From: Lutimonas halocynthiae
Lineage (GTDB): Bacteria; Bacteroidota; Bacteroidia; Flavobacteriales; Flavobacteriaceae
Assembly (NCBI RefSeq): GCF_030409835.1
Contig: NZ_JAUFQO010000016.1
Span: 310,001 to 374,000 of the forward strand
Direction of reading: 5' to 3'
Length of the DNA: 64,000 bases
Under the pieces are notes generated by a model. That model did not search any database. It was not told where the DNA came from and saw nothing but the letters and a program-made list of their open reading frames with translations. Made by a program: the position numbers and the translations under genes. Numbering within the stretch: the first letter of the stretch is position 1; every line of letters starts with the position of its first letter. Positions 1-8,857 of this stretch are shown in pieces.

Positions 1-276
1 TCTGTTGAGTTTAGAACTTAATGCCAAAGCTTTTATACCTTTCTCCTCAAGGCTTTTTACTTGATCTTCCATTAGCGCTATCAATGGCGAAATGACAAGA
101 CATATTCCATCATTAAGCAGGGCAGGGAGTTGGTAGCACAAAGATTTTCCTGCTCCAGTTGGTAGTAAAACAAAGACATCTTGATTGGCCAAGACGGCAT
201 TTATGATTTCTTCCTGAGGTGCTCGAAAAGTGGAGAATCCCCAATGTTTTTCTAATAACTGTGTTGCTTTATTCAT
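1..276 (-). CDS. recQ: ATP-dependent DNA helicase RecQ, N-terminal fragment
   Basis: The gene begins at an ATG at 276 on the minus strand and runs off the left edge, so only the first 92 codons are visible. The protein opens with [14 protein letters not shown] and carries the RecQ zero/Q-motif region (FRAPQEEII, residues 18-26), a Walker A loop ([13 protein letters not shown], 39-51) and helicase motif Ia ([13 protein letters not shown], 61-73). These are the signatures of 3'-5' superfamily 2 RecQ helicases, which unwind recombination and stalled-fork structures. The upstream ATPase gene ends 7 nt before this start on the same strand, so the two may be co-transcribed. The name rests on the N-terminal motifs only; the RQC and HRDC domains lie outside the window. 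Confidence 0.9.
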   Translation of the reverse strand, partial: MNKATQLLEKHWGFSTFRAPQEEIINAVLANQDVFVLLPTGAGKSLCYQLPALLNDGICLVISPLIALMEDQVKSLEEKGIKALALSSKLNR

Positions 277-283
277 ATGATTA

Positions 284-817
284 TCAGAGGGATTTTAAAA
301 TAAAGTCCACTCTTGAACTGATGCTGCCTTCAGGTACTGTAATAATACTGTAATCCATAGCTTCATATGCCCTTATCAAATTTCGATAAATCACTAAAGA
401 TTGTTCAAAGGATTCATAACGCTCATTATCGGTTTTATAAATACCCTTCCAGGGAGGCATCATAAAAATAGTTGAATACCTATATTCATTACTTTTTTCA
501 ACGTATTCAATTGGATAGTCCATCCCAATATAATCCATATAACCATGAATATCAGGGATGCCTCTGTCAAAAAAAACAGTACTTGAATGGTGTAAATCAG
601 CTTCTTGATATTGTTTGATTCTTCCTTTTAATAAAAGTTTACTGAACAACAAAGGATCAGTCAGAAAAAGTTGATCTATTCCAGACTCTTGTGCCTCTTT
701 TGTAATAGTTCGTGAAATTTCAGGCATACAAGTAAACTTCATTTTTTCCAAATGATCAATAACTGTTGATTTTCCTGTACCAGGCCCTCCGGTAATTACT
801 ATTTTTTTTTGCTCCAA
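284..817 (-). CDS. small AAA_28-type P-loop ATPase/kinase-like protein
   Basis: This 177-residue protein has a P-loop at its very N-terminus (GGPGTGKST, residues 10-18) and a DRG acidic motif near residue 84 (FFDRGIPD). It matches the AAA_28 family, in which a single NadR/thymidylate-kinase-like domain makes up the whole protein. There is no signal peptide or membrane segment, so it should be cytoplasmic. Members are widespread in Bacteroidota and generally annotated only as ATP-binding proteins; some relatives bind nucleotides or phosphoinositides, but the substrate here cannot be read from sequence. It lies directly upstream of recQ on the same strand (7 nt gap) and is divergent from the DUF493 gene. 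Confidence 0.8.
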   Translation of the reverse strand: MEQKKIVITGGPGTGKSTVIDHLEKMKFTCMPEISRTITKEAQESGIDQLFLTDPLLFSKLLLKGRIKQYQEADLHHSSTVFFDRGIPDIHGYMDYIGMDYPIEYVEKSNEYRYSTIFMMPPWKGIYKTDNERYESFEQSLVIYRNLIRAYEAMDYSIITVPEGSISSRVDFILKSL

Positions 818-868
818 GTAATGAGAATTATTCTTAATACAATTCCAAAATTAAGAAAATAATAATTG

Positions 869-876
869 TAAATTTG
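869..876 (+). promoter_or_regulatory. -7 promoter element (TAAATTTG) of the DUF493 gene
   Basis: TAAATTTG matches the Bacteroidota sigma-A -7 consensus TAnnTTTG, 28 nt before the ATG at 904. It overlaps the possible TTG start at 874, so a transcript starting from it could not use that codon. This decides the start of the next gene. I see no clear TTG -33 box. Confidence 0.5.
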
Positions 877-903
877 TACACTTTTGAATTCAAAATTTTA
901 GGA

Positions 904-1185
904 ATGAGTAAGGAGTCGGATTTTTATGAGAAATTAAAAAAAAGTTTGATTGAAACTACAGAGTTTCCAACCAAGTATATGTATAAATTTATCATTCCAA
1001 GCGGAGATGAAAAATTTAAACAAATAGAGAATATATTTGATAATATGGGGGCTGTCATAAATTCTAAACCATCAAAAACAGGGAAATACACCAGTTTGAC
1101 GATTTTAGTTAAAATGAAGTCACCAGATGATATTATAAATAAATACCAGGAAGTCTCAAAGGTGGAAGGCGTAATATCTTTGTGA
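904..1185 (+). CDS. DUF493 (YbeD-like) family protein
   Basis: This small cytoplasmic protein (94 residues from the chosen ATG) has the DUF493/YbeD pattern: an N-terminal FYEKLKKSL helix, the YMYKFIIPS strand around residues 26-34, and a C-terminal VKMKSPDDIINKYQEVSKVEGV segment. The fold is an ACT-like ferredoxin fold; family members are regulatory or of unknown function. A longer reading from a TTG at 874 is possible, but that codon lies inside the -7 promoter element and family members usually begin MS.(E/D).FYEKL, so ATG 904 is preferred. The gene ends 82 nt before the PPIase operon. Confidence 0.8.
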   Translation: MSKESDFYEKLKKSLIETTEFPTKYMYKFIIPSGDEKFKQIENIFDNMGAVINSKPSKTGKYTSLTILVKMKSPDDIINKYQEVSKVEGVISL

Positions 1186-1267
1186 TATTTTTAACAAGCC
1201 AATTGAAAAATATAAAATATTTTTGACCGTTTTAGTAGATTTATCAAGAGAGAGGAAACATTTGAAA

Positions 1268-3163
1268 ATGAGGATAAAAAAAGTAATGATCTTATCTGCC
1301 ATTCTGATGAGTTGTTTTGTCAGAGGACAGCAGGATGAAGACAAGAAACTTTTTAGTGTAAACGGTACTGATGTTTATGATTCAGAATTCGTTCGGGTTT
1401 ACGAAAAGAATAAGGATATCGTTGTTGAAGACGAGCGTAAAGGCTTTGATGATTATTTTGATCTTTTTGTTGATTTTAAACTAAAGCTTGCGCAGGCTCG
1501 TGAAATGAAGTTAGACACGGCGAGTGCTTATATTTCTGAATTAGAAAAATATCGAGAACAACTTATCCAACCCTATTTACAAAACCCAGAAGCTACAGAG
1601 GATTTAATTAGAGAAGCCTACGAGAGAACAGTTACTGAGGTTGAGGCTAGTCATATTTTGGTTCGCTTAGAACCTGATGCCAGCGCGATAGATACGTTGA
1701 AAGCTTTCGATAAAATATCCAAAGCTCGAAATGAGATTGTAAATGGTGCGCATTTTGACAGTATTGCCAGAATGTATTCTGAAGATCCATCAGTTCAAAT
1801 GAATAATGGAAGTTTGGGATATTTTTCCGCTTTTTCTATGGTTTATGCATTTGAAAATGCGGCGTACCAAACTGAAGTTGGTCAAGTTTCAAAACCTTTT
1901 AGAACCCAATTTGGGTACCATATAGTACAGGTTAATGATAAGAGAAAATCTCCAGGAGAGGTTCAGGTAGCACATATTATGGTTAAAAATGATAGTACAG
2001 ACCTGAATCAATCCAAAGATAAAATCTTTGAGATTTATCAAAAACTTGAACAGGGAGGAGATTTTGCGAATATTGCCAAAGAACATTCCGATGACCTTAG
2101 TTCTGCTCAAAAAGGTGGCGTATTGCCCAAATTTGGTCCAGGAAGAATGATCAAGACATTTGAGGACATTGCTTTTGCCCTGCAAGAGGAAGGGGATTAC
2201 TCTTCTCCTTTTGCAAGTGATTATGGATGGCACATATTAAAGTTGCTGGAGAAATTTCCAATTCCAGCATATGAAGCGTTACATGAAAAATTAGAATCAA
2301 AAGTTAAAAACGGCAGTCGTTCAAGTTATGTAGAAAAGTCATTGGCACGTAAGATTTCAGCAGACTATAAGGTTGTTACCTATAAGGCTAAATTACAATT
2401 ATATCCGAGCATAAGAGATTATGAAAAGAGTGAGGATACGTTGTTAAGAGTGCAGGATGTCATTTATACAGGGGATGATTTTTTTAACTATGCCAAGGAT
2501 TTTCAAAAGAAAACAAAAGCGGAGTCTTATGATGACTTTACCAATGCAAAGATCATCGATTATTATAAGAGTCATTTGGATGAAACCAATAAAGAATTCC
2601 GTTTGACATACCAGGAATACCAGGATGGGCTATTATTGTTTGAGTTAATTCAGAAAGAAGTATGGGAAAAATCTGAAAAGGATACCATTGGTCTGCGGAA
2701 TTATTTTAATGATCATAGAAATAAATATAAATGGGATACAAGGGCAAAGTTAACCATTGCTAGTTGTACACAATTGGAGAAAGCAAAACTTGTTAGAGAA
2801 TTGCTTATTCAAAATACAGAAACAGATTCAATTAAGAATTCAGTGAATGAGGGCGCAAGAATTCACGTCTTATTTAGTAAAGGGACATTAGAAACAGGTA
2901 GTTCTAAATTACCTGCCGATTATTCATTTTCTCAAGGCGTTTCTGAAATTTTTGAGGAAGAAGCAGATAATTTTACCATCATAAAAGTAGATACTATATT
3001 TGCCCCTGAATTGAAGGAATTAAAAGAGACCCGAGGAGAGGTAATGAATGATTATCAAAATTACCTTGAGTTACTATGGGTTGAAGAATTACACAAAAAG
3101 TATCCGGTGAAAATTAATCAAAAAAATTATAAGGAACTTAAGAAAAGATACGTAATTGAATGA
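1268..3163 (+). CDS. periplasmic peptidylprolyl isomerase with two parvulin domains
   Basis: This 631-residue secreted protein probably assists outer-membrane protein folding. From ATG 1268 it begins with a classical signal peptide (MRIKKVMILSAILMSCFVRG, cleaved before QQDED). A longer TTG reading from 1223 would put 15 charged residues before the signal and overlaps a -7-like TATTTTTG at 1218-1225, so it is rejected. Two PpiC/parvulin modules follow at about residues 126-224 (ASHILVRL to FGYHIVQV) and 232-330 (AHIMVKND to YGWHILKLL), each with the closing histidine strand. The C-terminal half is a helical SurA-like scaffold. Its last codons overlap the next ATG (ATGA), showing translational coupling in a three-gene chaperone operon. 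Confidence 0.9.
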   Translation: MRIKKVMILSAILMSCFVRGQQDEDKKLFSVNGTDVYDSEFVRVYEKNKDIVVEDERKGFDDYFDLFVDFKLKLAQAREMKLDTASAYISELEKYREQLIQPYLQNPEATEDLIREAYERTVTEVEASHILVRLEPDASAIDTLKAFDKISKARNEIVNGAHFDSIARMYSEDPSVQMNNGSLGYFSAFSMVYAFENAAYQTEVGQVSKPFRTQFGYHIVQVNDKRKSPGEVQVAHIMVKNDSTDLNQSKDKIFEIYQKLEQGGDFANIAKEHSDDLSSAQKGGVLPKFGPGRMIKTFEDIAFALQEEGDYSSPFASDYGWHILKLLEKFPIPAYEALHEKLESKVKNGSRSSYVEKSLARKISADYKVVTYKAKLQLYPSIRDYEKSEDTLLRVQDVIYTGDDFFNYAKDFQKKTKAESYDDFTNAKIIDYYKSHLDETNKEFRLTYQEYQDGLLLFELIQKEVWEKSEKDTIGLRNYFNDHRNKYKWDTRAKLTIASCTQLEKAKLVRELLIQNTETDSIKNSVNEGARIHVLFSKGTLETGSSKLPADYSFSQGVSEIFEEEADNFTIIKVDTIFAPELKELKETRGEVMNDYQNYLELLWVEELHKKYPVKINQKNYKELKKRYVIE

Positions 3164-3993
3164 AAAATAGTCTATTAACATACTTAATATTATTGATAGG
3201 TTTAATTAGCTGTGAGCAAGATGCACCTGACCAGAATGCTGTTGCCCGGGTCAATGATAAGTATTTATCTAATACAGAATTAGATGAAGCTATGCCCATT
3301 GGGCTGGCTATCGAGGATAGCATTCTTTATAGAAATAACTATATAAAAATCTGGGCAACTAAAGAGCTTTTATTAGAAAAAGCAAGAATCAATGTTGAAG
3401 ATGACAATGGTGAAATAGAGGCTTTAATTTTAGACTACAGGAGAGAGCTTTTGATTGATCGTTATAAAAAAGCCTTGTTGCAACAAGAGTTAGATACTGT
3501 GATTACTGACAGTGATATCAATGACTATTATGAGGCGAACAAGAATGTGTACAGACTAAACGAAGATTTAGTGCAGCTTAAGTATATTCATTTCAATAAA
3601 GATATGAGTGACAAAAAAGAGCTTGTTAGGTTATTCAAGTCAGAAACACCTGAAGATTTAGAAGAATTGATTGACAGGGAGCTGGAATTCTATTCTTTTT
3701 CATTCAATGATAGTATTTGGGTGGCCTATAGGGATGTAGAGAAAAAACTTGCTTTTTTAAAGGAGGAAAAAAACATAAAAAACAAACAATATATTCAAAA
3801 AGAAGATTCATTAGGAGTATATTTGCTCGCTGTTAAGGACTTGCGTCGAAGAAATGAGATTGCTCCATTGAATTATGTAATTCCAACGATTAAACAGATG
3901 ATTCTGCATAAAAGAAAGTTGGAGTTGATGAATGAAATAGAAAAGACAATTATGGTGGATGCCATTAACAATAAACAATTTGAACAGTATTAG
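3160..3993 (+). CDS. lipoprotein of the PPIase/SurA operon
   Basis: This 277-residue protein begins with a lipoprotein signal peptide ending in a lipobox (GLISC, Cys18), so it should be anchored in an envelope membrane. The rest is hydrophilic and mainly helical, with a segment ITDSDINDYYEANKNVYRL that resembles the SurA/PPIase N-terminal chaperone region, but no recognisable parvulin catalytic strand. Its start overlaps the stop of the upstream PPIase by 4 nt, and the SurA-like gene starts one base after its stop. The placement suggests a non-catalytic chaperone or partner of the two flanking isomerases. This role is inferred from context. Confidence 0.75.
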   Translation: MKNSLLTYLILLIGLISCEQDAPDQNAVARVNDKYLSNTELDEAMPIGLAIEDSILYRNNYIKIWATKELLLEKARINVEDDNGEIEALILDYRRELLIDRYKKALLQQELDTVITDSDINDYYEANKNVYRLNEDLVQLKYIHFNKDMSDKKELVRLFKSETPEDLEELIDRELEFYSFSFNDSIWVAYRDVEKKLAFLKEEKNIKNKQYIQKEDSLGVYLLAVKDLRRRNEIAPLNYVIPTIKQMILHKRKLELMNEIEKTIMVDAINNKQFEQY

Positions 3994-3994
3994 A

Positions 3995-5338
3995 ATGAAT
4001 AGAATTATAATGATCGTGATACTTGCCTGTGGTTTACAAATGCAAGCACAGGAAAAGTTAAAAATAGACGGAGTTGCTACAGTTGTTGGTGATAACATTG
4101 TTCTGGATTCTGAAATAGATGCCTTTAAACAAGAATTGATTCAACAGAGTGGCGGACAGATAGAGATATCTGACTGCGAAATGTTGGAGCAGATTATGAA
4201 CAGAAAATTACTGGCACATCATGCAGTTATTGATAGTGTCATGGTAAATGAAGGAGAGATTCAACAGCAGGTTCAGCGTAAGACAGATTATTTCACCCAA
4301 CAATTAGGATCAACAGAAAAGATGCTTGAATTGTATGGCTTTGATAATATGAAAGATTTAAAAGATGAGCTTTACAGAGTAGAGAAAGAAGGCTTGTTGA
4401 TTGATAAAATGCAACAGCAATTAACATCTGATATTGACATTACTCCTGAAGAAGTAAAGCGCTATTTTATTAGTCTAGAGGAAGAAGGGAATTTACCTGA
4501 GATTGGGGCTGAGATAGAATTGTCTCAGATTGTTCTGAATATCGAACCAACTAAGGAAGAAATTCAAAAAACAATTGATCGGTTAAAAGAACTTAAAAAG
4601 GAAGTTGAGGATGGAGGTAATTTTAAGATGAAAGCTATTTTATATTCGGATGATCCTGGTGTAACTCAAAATAGTGGCTTTTATAGTATTGAAAGGAACA
4701 GCCCTTTTGTAAAGGAATTTAAAGAGGCTGCTTTTAGTATGGAAGAAGGCGAAATTTCTCAGCCCTTTAAATCTGATTTTGGTTACCATATCTTAATGGT
4801 TGATAAAATAAAAGGAAAACAGAGAGATGTTTATCACATTTTAATGCAGCCCAAAGCTGATGATGCAGCGGCAGAGCAAATAAGAGATTCTCTTACTAAA
4901 TACAGAAGGCAAATTTTGAAATTGGAATTACCATTTGATGAGGCTGTTATCAAGTATTCTCAAGATAAAGATACACGAATGAGTAAGGGAGTGTTGATGA
5001 ATCCTGTTTCTGGAGACACGCATTTTGATTTGACAAGAATGGATCCTGAATTATATGCGAAAGTTAGTAATTTAAAAGAGGGAGAGATCAGCGAGGTATT
5101 TATGGACGAGACCAGACAAGGTTTAAAAATGTATAAAATTCTTCTGTTAAAAAGCAGAACAGAGGCACACACTGCTGATTTAGCCCAAGATTATGTTAAG
5201 ATCATGGAGTTGGCGCTACAGAAGAAGAAAACAGAATCCATTGAAAAGTGGTCATCCGAAAAAATAATGGATACCTACGTTAATATAAATGATGTTTACA
5301 CCAGTTGTGAATTTAAAAGTAACTGGGCCAAAAACTAA
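3995..5338 (+). CDS. SurA-like periplasmic peptidylprolyl isomerase
   Basis: This 447-residue protein starts at ATG 3995 with a signal peptide (MNRIIMIVILACGLQMQAQ). Residues about 30-150 form the SurA N-terminal domain (IDGVATVVGDNIVLDSEID is its typical opening). Two parvulin regions follow: one at about 165-270, ending FGYHILMVDKIKG, and a more divergent one starting at DVYHILMQPK. It should chaperone unfolded outer-membrane proteins in the periplasm. An in-frame ATG at 3959 exists, but it would place the signal peptide internally and overlap the lipoprotein gene by 35 nt. It is the third gene of the operon and is followed 3 nt later by moxR. Confidence 0.88.
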   Translation: MNRIIMIVILACGLQMQAQEKLKIDGVATVVGDNIVLDSEIDAFKQELIQQSGGQIEISDCEMLEQIMNRKLLAHHAVIDSVMVNEGEIQQQVQRKTDYFTQQLGSTEKMLELYGFDNMKDLKDELYRVEKEGLLIDKMQQQLTSDIDITPEEVKRYFISLEEEGNLPEIGAEIELSQIVLNIEPTKEEIQKTIDRLKELKKEVEDGGNFKMKAILYSDDPGVTQNSGFYSIERNSPFVKEFKEAAFSMEEGEISQPFKSDFGYHILMVDKIKGKQRDVYHILMQPKADDAAAEQIRDSLTKYRRQILKLELPFDEAVIKYSQDKDTRMSKGVLMNPVSGDTHFDLTRMDPELYAKVSNLKEGEISEVFMDETRQGLKMYKILLLKSRTEAHTADLAQDYVKIMELALQKKKTESIEKWSSEKIMDTYVNINDVYTSCEFKSNWAKN

Positions 5339-5341
5339 ATT

Positions 5342-6295
5342 ATGTCTGACGTTGCCAAAATCAATGCACTTGTAGAGAACTATTCCCTTTTAAAAAAGGA
5401 AATAGGAAAGGTAATTATAGGTCAGCACGATGCGGTTGATCACGTACTTCTTTCAGTGTTATGTGGAGGGCATTCTTTGCTCATCGGAGTTCCGGGACTA
5501 GCAAAGACATTATTAGTAAACACGGTTGCCAAAGCCTTAGGTTTAGATTTTAAGAGAATGCAGTTCACGCCAGATTTAATGCCCTCGGATATATTAGGAA
5601 GCGAGATTCTTGATGAGAACAGGCAATTTAAATTTATAAAGGGCCCCATCTTTGCCAATATCATTTTAGCTGACGAGATCAACAGAACACCTCCTAAAAC
5701 ACAGGCTGCTCTTTTGGAAGCCATGCAGGAAAAATCTGTAACGGTCGCGGGGCATAGTTTTGATTTAGATTTGCCATTTTTTGTTCTGGCTACACAGAAT
5801 CCTATTGAACAAGAAGGAACGTATCCACTTCCGGAAGCCCAGTTAGACAGATTTATGTTTAGCATTTATTTGAATTACCCCACTTTTGAAGAGGAAGTAA
5901 TTGTAGCAAAGAATACAACCAATGATGAGGATTTAATCGTAAACCCTGTTTTCTCTCAATCAGACATTATTGAATACCAACATTTGATCAGAAGAATTCC
6001 TATTGCCGATAATGTAGTTGAATACGCAGTGAAATTAGCAACACGTACCAGGCCATTACAGGAAAACGCACCTGAGATTGTGAAAAATTATATTGACTGG
6101 GGAGCGGGTCCAAGGGCCTCACAAAATTTGGTGCTTGCCGCAAAAGCTTATGCAGCGATTCACGGTAAATATTCTCCTGATATTGCAGATGTGCAAGCCG
6201 TTGCGCATGGCATTTTGCATCATAGGATTGTAAAAAACTATAAAGCAGAAGCTGAAGGTATTACAGAGACTCAGATTATCAACACACTTCTTTAA
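5342..6295 (+). CDS. MoxR-family AAA+ ATPase
   Basis: This 317-residue cytoplasmic ATPase is of the MoxR/RavA class, with Walker A GVPGLAKT (49-56), Walker B IILADEINR (108-115) and sensor-type motifs (ATQNPIEQEGTYPLPEAQLDRF). MoxR ATPases act as chaperones that mature protein complexes, usually with DUF58/von Willebrand A partners encoded next door. Here no such partner follows; the gene instead closes the PPIase/SurA cassette with a 3 nt gap and is followed by the rpsA promoter region. The linkage suggests joint expression with envelope folding factors. This arrangement seems common in Flavobacteriaceae, but the functional link is inferred. Confidence 0.9.
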   Translation: MSDVAKINALVENYSLLKKEIGKVIIGQHDAVDHVLLSVLCGGHSLLIGVPGLAKTLLVNTVAKALGLDFKRMQFTPDLMPSDILGSEILDENRQFKFIKGPIFANIILADEINRTPPKTQAALLEAMQEKSVTVAGHSFDLDLPFFVLATQNPIEQEGTYPLPEAQLDRFMFSIYLNYPTFEEEVIVAKNTTNDEDLIVNPVFSQSDIIEYQHLIRRIPIADNVVEYAVKLATRTRPLQENAPEIVKNYIDWGAGPRASQNLVLAAKAYAAIHGKYSPDIADVQAVAHGILHHRIVKNYKAEAEGITETQIINTLL

Positions 6296-6364
6296 TTTAA
6301 CGCATTGTATCTAAGCCGTTTAGGTAACCTTCATATATTGTCATTAAGAATATGTTTACAGCTA

Positions 6365-6395
6365 TTGTTAAAACAATAATTTGTTTGTATATTTG
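6365..6395 (+). promoter_or_regulatory. promoter of rpsA (TTG-N20-TATATTTG)
   Basis: A TTG at 6365-6367 and TATATTTG at 6388-6395, 20 nt apart, are a full match to the Bacteroidota -33/-7 promoter. Transcription should begin near 6401, which leaves a leader of about 110 nt before the rpsA ATG. Confidence 0.75.
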
Positions 6396-6399
6396 CACG

Positions 6400-6460
6400 C
6401 CTTTTGAGCGATTTCAGATTTACAAAAGGTGTAGCGAACTAAGTAATCATTTCTCTTAGT
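6400..6460 (+). promoter_or_regulatory. structured 5' leader of rpsA (two hairpins)
   Basis: Two inverted repeats occupy the leader. CCTTTTG (6400-6406) pairs with CAAAAGG (6423-6429), and ACTAAG (6438-6443) pairs with CTTAGT (6455-6460). In addition CAGATTT (from 6415) could pair with AAATCTG (6476-6482) as an alternative fold. The first stem would begin right at the predicted 5' end. Autoregulation by S1 binding its own leader is known in enterobacteria; that this leader does the same is a guess. Confidence 0.4.
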
Positions 6461-6513
6461 GTTTTAATCGTTTAGAAATCTGTAAGGCAATAAGATACAA
6501 AGTACAAGACACT

Positions 6514-8793
6514 ATGTCTAAACTACAAGAAAAAATTGATCTATACACAGGCGCAGCCGAAAAACTAGGTATAGAATTAAATGCAGACCTTTTTAAATTA
6601 GTAACCAAAGGACTTGGTCCTTCAATCTACAAAGAGGATGCTGAATTGGTTTCTTCATCAAATAAAGATGAATTAGAAACAATCAAAAAAAACTTTCTAA
6701 TCAAAAAACTTGGTCTTGACAAGGACGATGCATCTTTAGATGAGAGTATTTCTAAAGTAATCGAAACTATAGGAGCAAGCAACAGAAAAAAGTATCGCGC
6801 TTTGTTTTATTATTTATTGGTAAAAGAAACAGGATCAGAAGCTGTTTATGCTGAAGCCAAAGAAGATGCTAAAGAAGTTGCTCCGGCAAAAGTTGAAAAG
6901 GAAGTGAAAGCTGAAAAAAGTGCTAGTAAAAAAGTTGAAAAAACAAAAAAAGAAGAAGTGATAGAAGAAAAAGTAGCAGATAAAGCTGCAGCCCCAGTGG
7001 AAGAAGTTAAAGAAACCACTGCTGTAGTTGAAGAAAAAGCTGAAACAGTTGTTGATGCCGGTAAATTCTTAAGTGATTTTGATTGGCAAAAATATGAAGA
7101 AGGTATTGAAGCAGTAGACCAAATTCAATTAGATGAGTTTGACAAGGCTTTAGAAAATACTGTAGGATTTGTAGAGGAGCGTCAAGTAATTGACGGAACC
7201 GTAGTTCGTATTACTGATCGTGAAGCGATCATCGATATCAATTCAAAATCTGAAGGTGTTATATCTTTAAATGAATTTAGATATAATCCACATTTAAAAG
7301 TTGGAGATACTGTTGAAGTAAAAGTTGATAAACTTGAAGACAGTACAGGTCAATTAGTTCTTTCTCATAGAAAAGCGAGAGTGATCAAAGCTTGGGACAG
7401 AGTTAATAAAGCGCACGAAACGCAAGAAATTGTTACAGGTTATGTGAAGTGTAGAACTAAAGGTGGTATGATCGTTGACGTATTCGGAATCGAAGCATTC
7501 TTACCAGGTTCTCAAATCGATGTGAAACCAATTAGAGATTACGATCAATTCGTAGACAAGAATATGGAATTCAAAGTTGTGAAAATCAACCATGAATTTA
7601 AGAATATTGTTGTTTCTCACAAAGCACTTATCGAAGCGGATCTTGCAGAACAGAAAAAAGAAATCATTGGTCAATTAGAAAAAGGTCAAGTATTAGAAGG
7701 TGTTGTTAAAAACATTACTTCTTACGGAGTATTTGTTGATCTTGGTGGTGTAGACGGATTAGTTCACATTACTGACCTTTCTTGGAGTAGAATCAATCAC
7801 CCAAGTGAGATTGTTGAATTGGATCAGAAATTGAATGTTGTAATTCTTGACTTTGATGATGAGAAAACAAGAATTCAATTAGGATTGAAACAATTGAGCA
7901 AGCACCCATGGGAAGCTTTAGATGAAAATCTTAAAGTAGGTGATAAAGTAAAAGGTAAGGTTGCTATTATTGCAGATTATGGTGCATTTATCGAAGTAAG
8001 CGAAGGAGTAGAAGGATTAATTCACGTTTCTGAAATGTCTTGGTCAACTCATTTGAGATCTGCACAAGATTTCGTTAAAGTTGGAGACATCGTAGAGGCA
8101 GTTATTCTTACACTTGATAGAGAGGAAAGAAAAATGTCACTTGGTATCAAACAATTACAACCAGATCCATGGACAGATATCACTACTAAATACCCTGTTG
8201 GTTCTAAGCACACAGGTACGGTTAGAAACTATACTAACTTTGGTGTATTTGTTGAATTGGAAGAAGGAATTGACGGTTTGGTTTATATTTCTGATCTTTC
8301 TTGGACTAAGAAAATCAAGCATCCATCTGACTTTGTAAAAGTTGGAGACAAGCTTGAGGTTGAAGTTCTTGAATTAGATGTAGAAGGACGTAAATTGAAT
8401 TTAGGTCATAAACAAACTACTGAGAACCCTTGGGACAAGCATGAGGCAACATATACTATTGATTCAGTTCACACTGGTACAGTGAAAGAAGTGAATGATA
8501 AAGGTGCTATTGTAACTTTTGAAGATGGTGTTGAGGCATTTGTTCCTGGACGTCATATGGAGAAAGAAGACAGATCTAAAATTGTAAAAGGTGATACAGT
8601 TGAATTTAAAGTATTAGAATTCAATAAAGAATACAGAAGATTAGTTGTATCTCATTCTGCTATTTTCAGAGCACAAGAAGAAAGAAATATCAAAGCTGTT
8701 AACAAACAAGCTGATCAGGTTGAAAAAACAACCTTAGGAGATATTTCAGGTCTTGCTGATCTTAAAAAGAAAATGGAGTCTGGTAAAAAATAA
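6514..8793 (+). CDS. rpsA: 30S ribosomal protein S1 with N-terminal DUF2853 domain
   Basis: This 759-residue protein has three parts. Residues 1 to about 113 match the stand-alone DUF2853 family (LVSSSNKDELETIKKNFL, KKLGLDKDDASLD and RKKYRALFYYLLVKETG are family landmarks). Residues 114-182 are a low-complexity Lys/Glu/Ala/Val linker. From 183 on it is a standard flavobacterial S1: six S1 RNA-binding domains at about 224-289, 305-372, 390-462, 475-548, 560-634 and 650-716, ending GDISGLADLKKKME. S1 binds mRNA at the ribosome and is important where Shine-Dalgarno sequences are rare, as here. The usual Bacteroidota S1 has only a short charged N-terminal tail, so the fusion is unusual. The gene has its own promoter, leader and terminator. 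Confidence 0.95.
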   Translation: MSKLQEKIDLYTGAAEKLGIELNADLFKLVTKGLGPSIYKEDAELVSSSNKDELETIKKNFLIKKLGLDKDDASLDESISKVIETIGASNRKKYRALFYYLLVKETGSEAVYAEAKEDAKEVAPAKVEKEVKAEKSASKKVEKTKKEEVIEEKVADKAAAPVEEVKETTAVVEEKAETVVDAGKFLSDFDWQKYEEGIEAVDQIQLDEFDKALENTVGFVEERQVIDGTVVRITDREAIIDINSKSEGVISLNEFRYNPHLKVGDTVEVKVDKLEDSTGQLVLSHRKARVIKAWDRVNKAHETQEIVTGYVKCRTKGGMIVDVFGIEAFLPGSQIDVKPIRDYDQFVDKNMEFKVVKINHEFKNIVVSHKALIEADLAEQKKEIIGQLEKGQVLEGVVKNITSYGVFVDLGGVDGLVHITDLSWSRINHPSEIVELDQKLNVVILDFDDEKTRIQLGLKQLSKHPWEALDENLKVGDKVKGKVAIIADYGAFIEVSEGVEGLIHVSEMSWSTHLRSAQDFVKVGDIVEAVILTLDREERKMSLGIKQLQPDPWTDITTKYPVGSKHTGTVRNYTNFGVFVELEEGIDGLVYISDLSWTKKIKHPSDFVKVGDKLEVEVLELDVEGRKLNLGHKQTTENPWDKHEATYTIDSVHTGTVKEVNDKGAIVTFEDGVEAFVPGRHMEKEDRSKIVKGDTVEFKVLEFNKEYRRLVVSHSAIFRAQEERNIKAVNKQADQVEKTTLGDISGLADLKKKMESGKK

Positions 8794-8814
8794 GATTTCC
8801 ATTTAAAAATAAAG

Positions 8815-8857
8815 AACCGTTCTTATTTTGATTTTCAAAATTTGAACGGTTTTTTTA
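8815..8857 (+). terminator. intrinsic terminator of rpsA
   Basis: AACCGTTC (8815-8822) pairs with GAACGGTT (8844-8851), with an inner ATTTTGA/TCAAAAT stem, followed by a T run to 8857. It lies 22 nt after the rpsA stop. Confidence 0.85.

Noticed and set aside
1218-1225. Promoter for the PPIase operon (TATTTTTG)
   Set aside because: It matches TAnnTTTG, but a -33 TTG is at a poor distance (12 nt) in an AT-rich stretch; kept only as support for the start at 1268.
5440-5865. 141-codon frame antisense to moxR
   Set aside because: Fully inside the MoxR ATPase gene, on the opposite strand, with no start signals.
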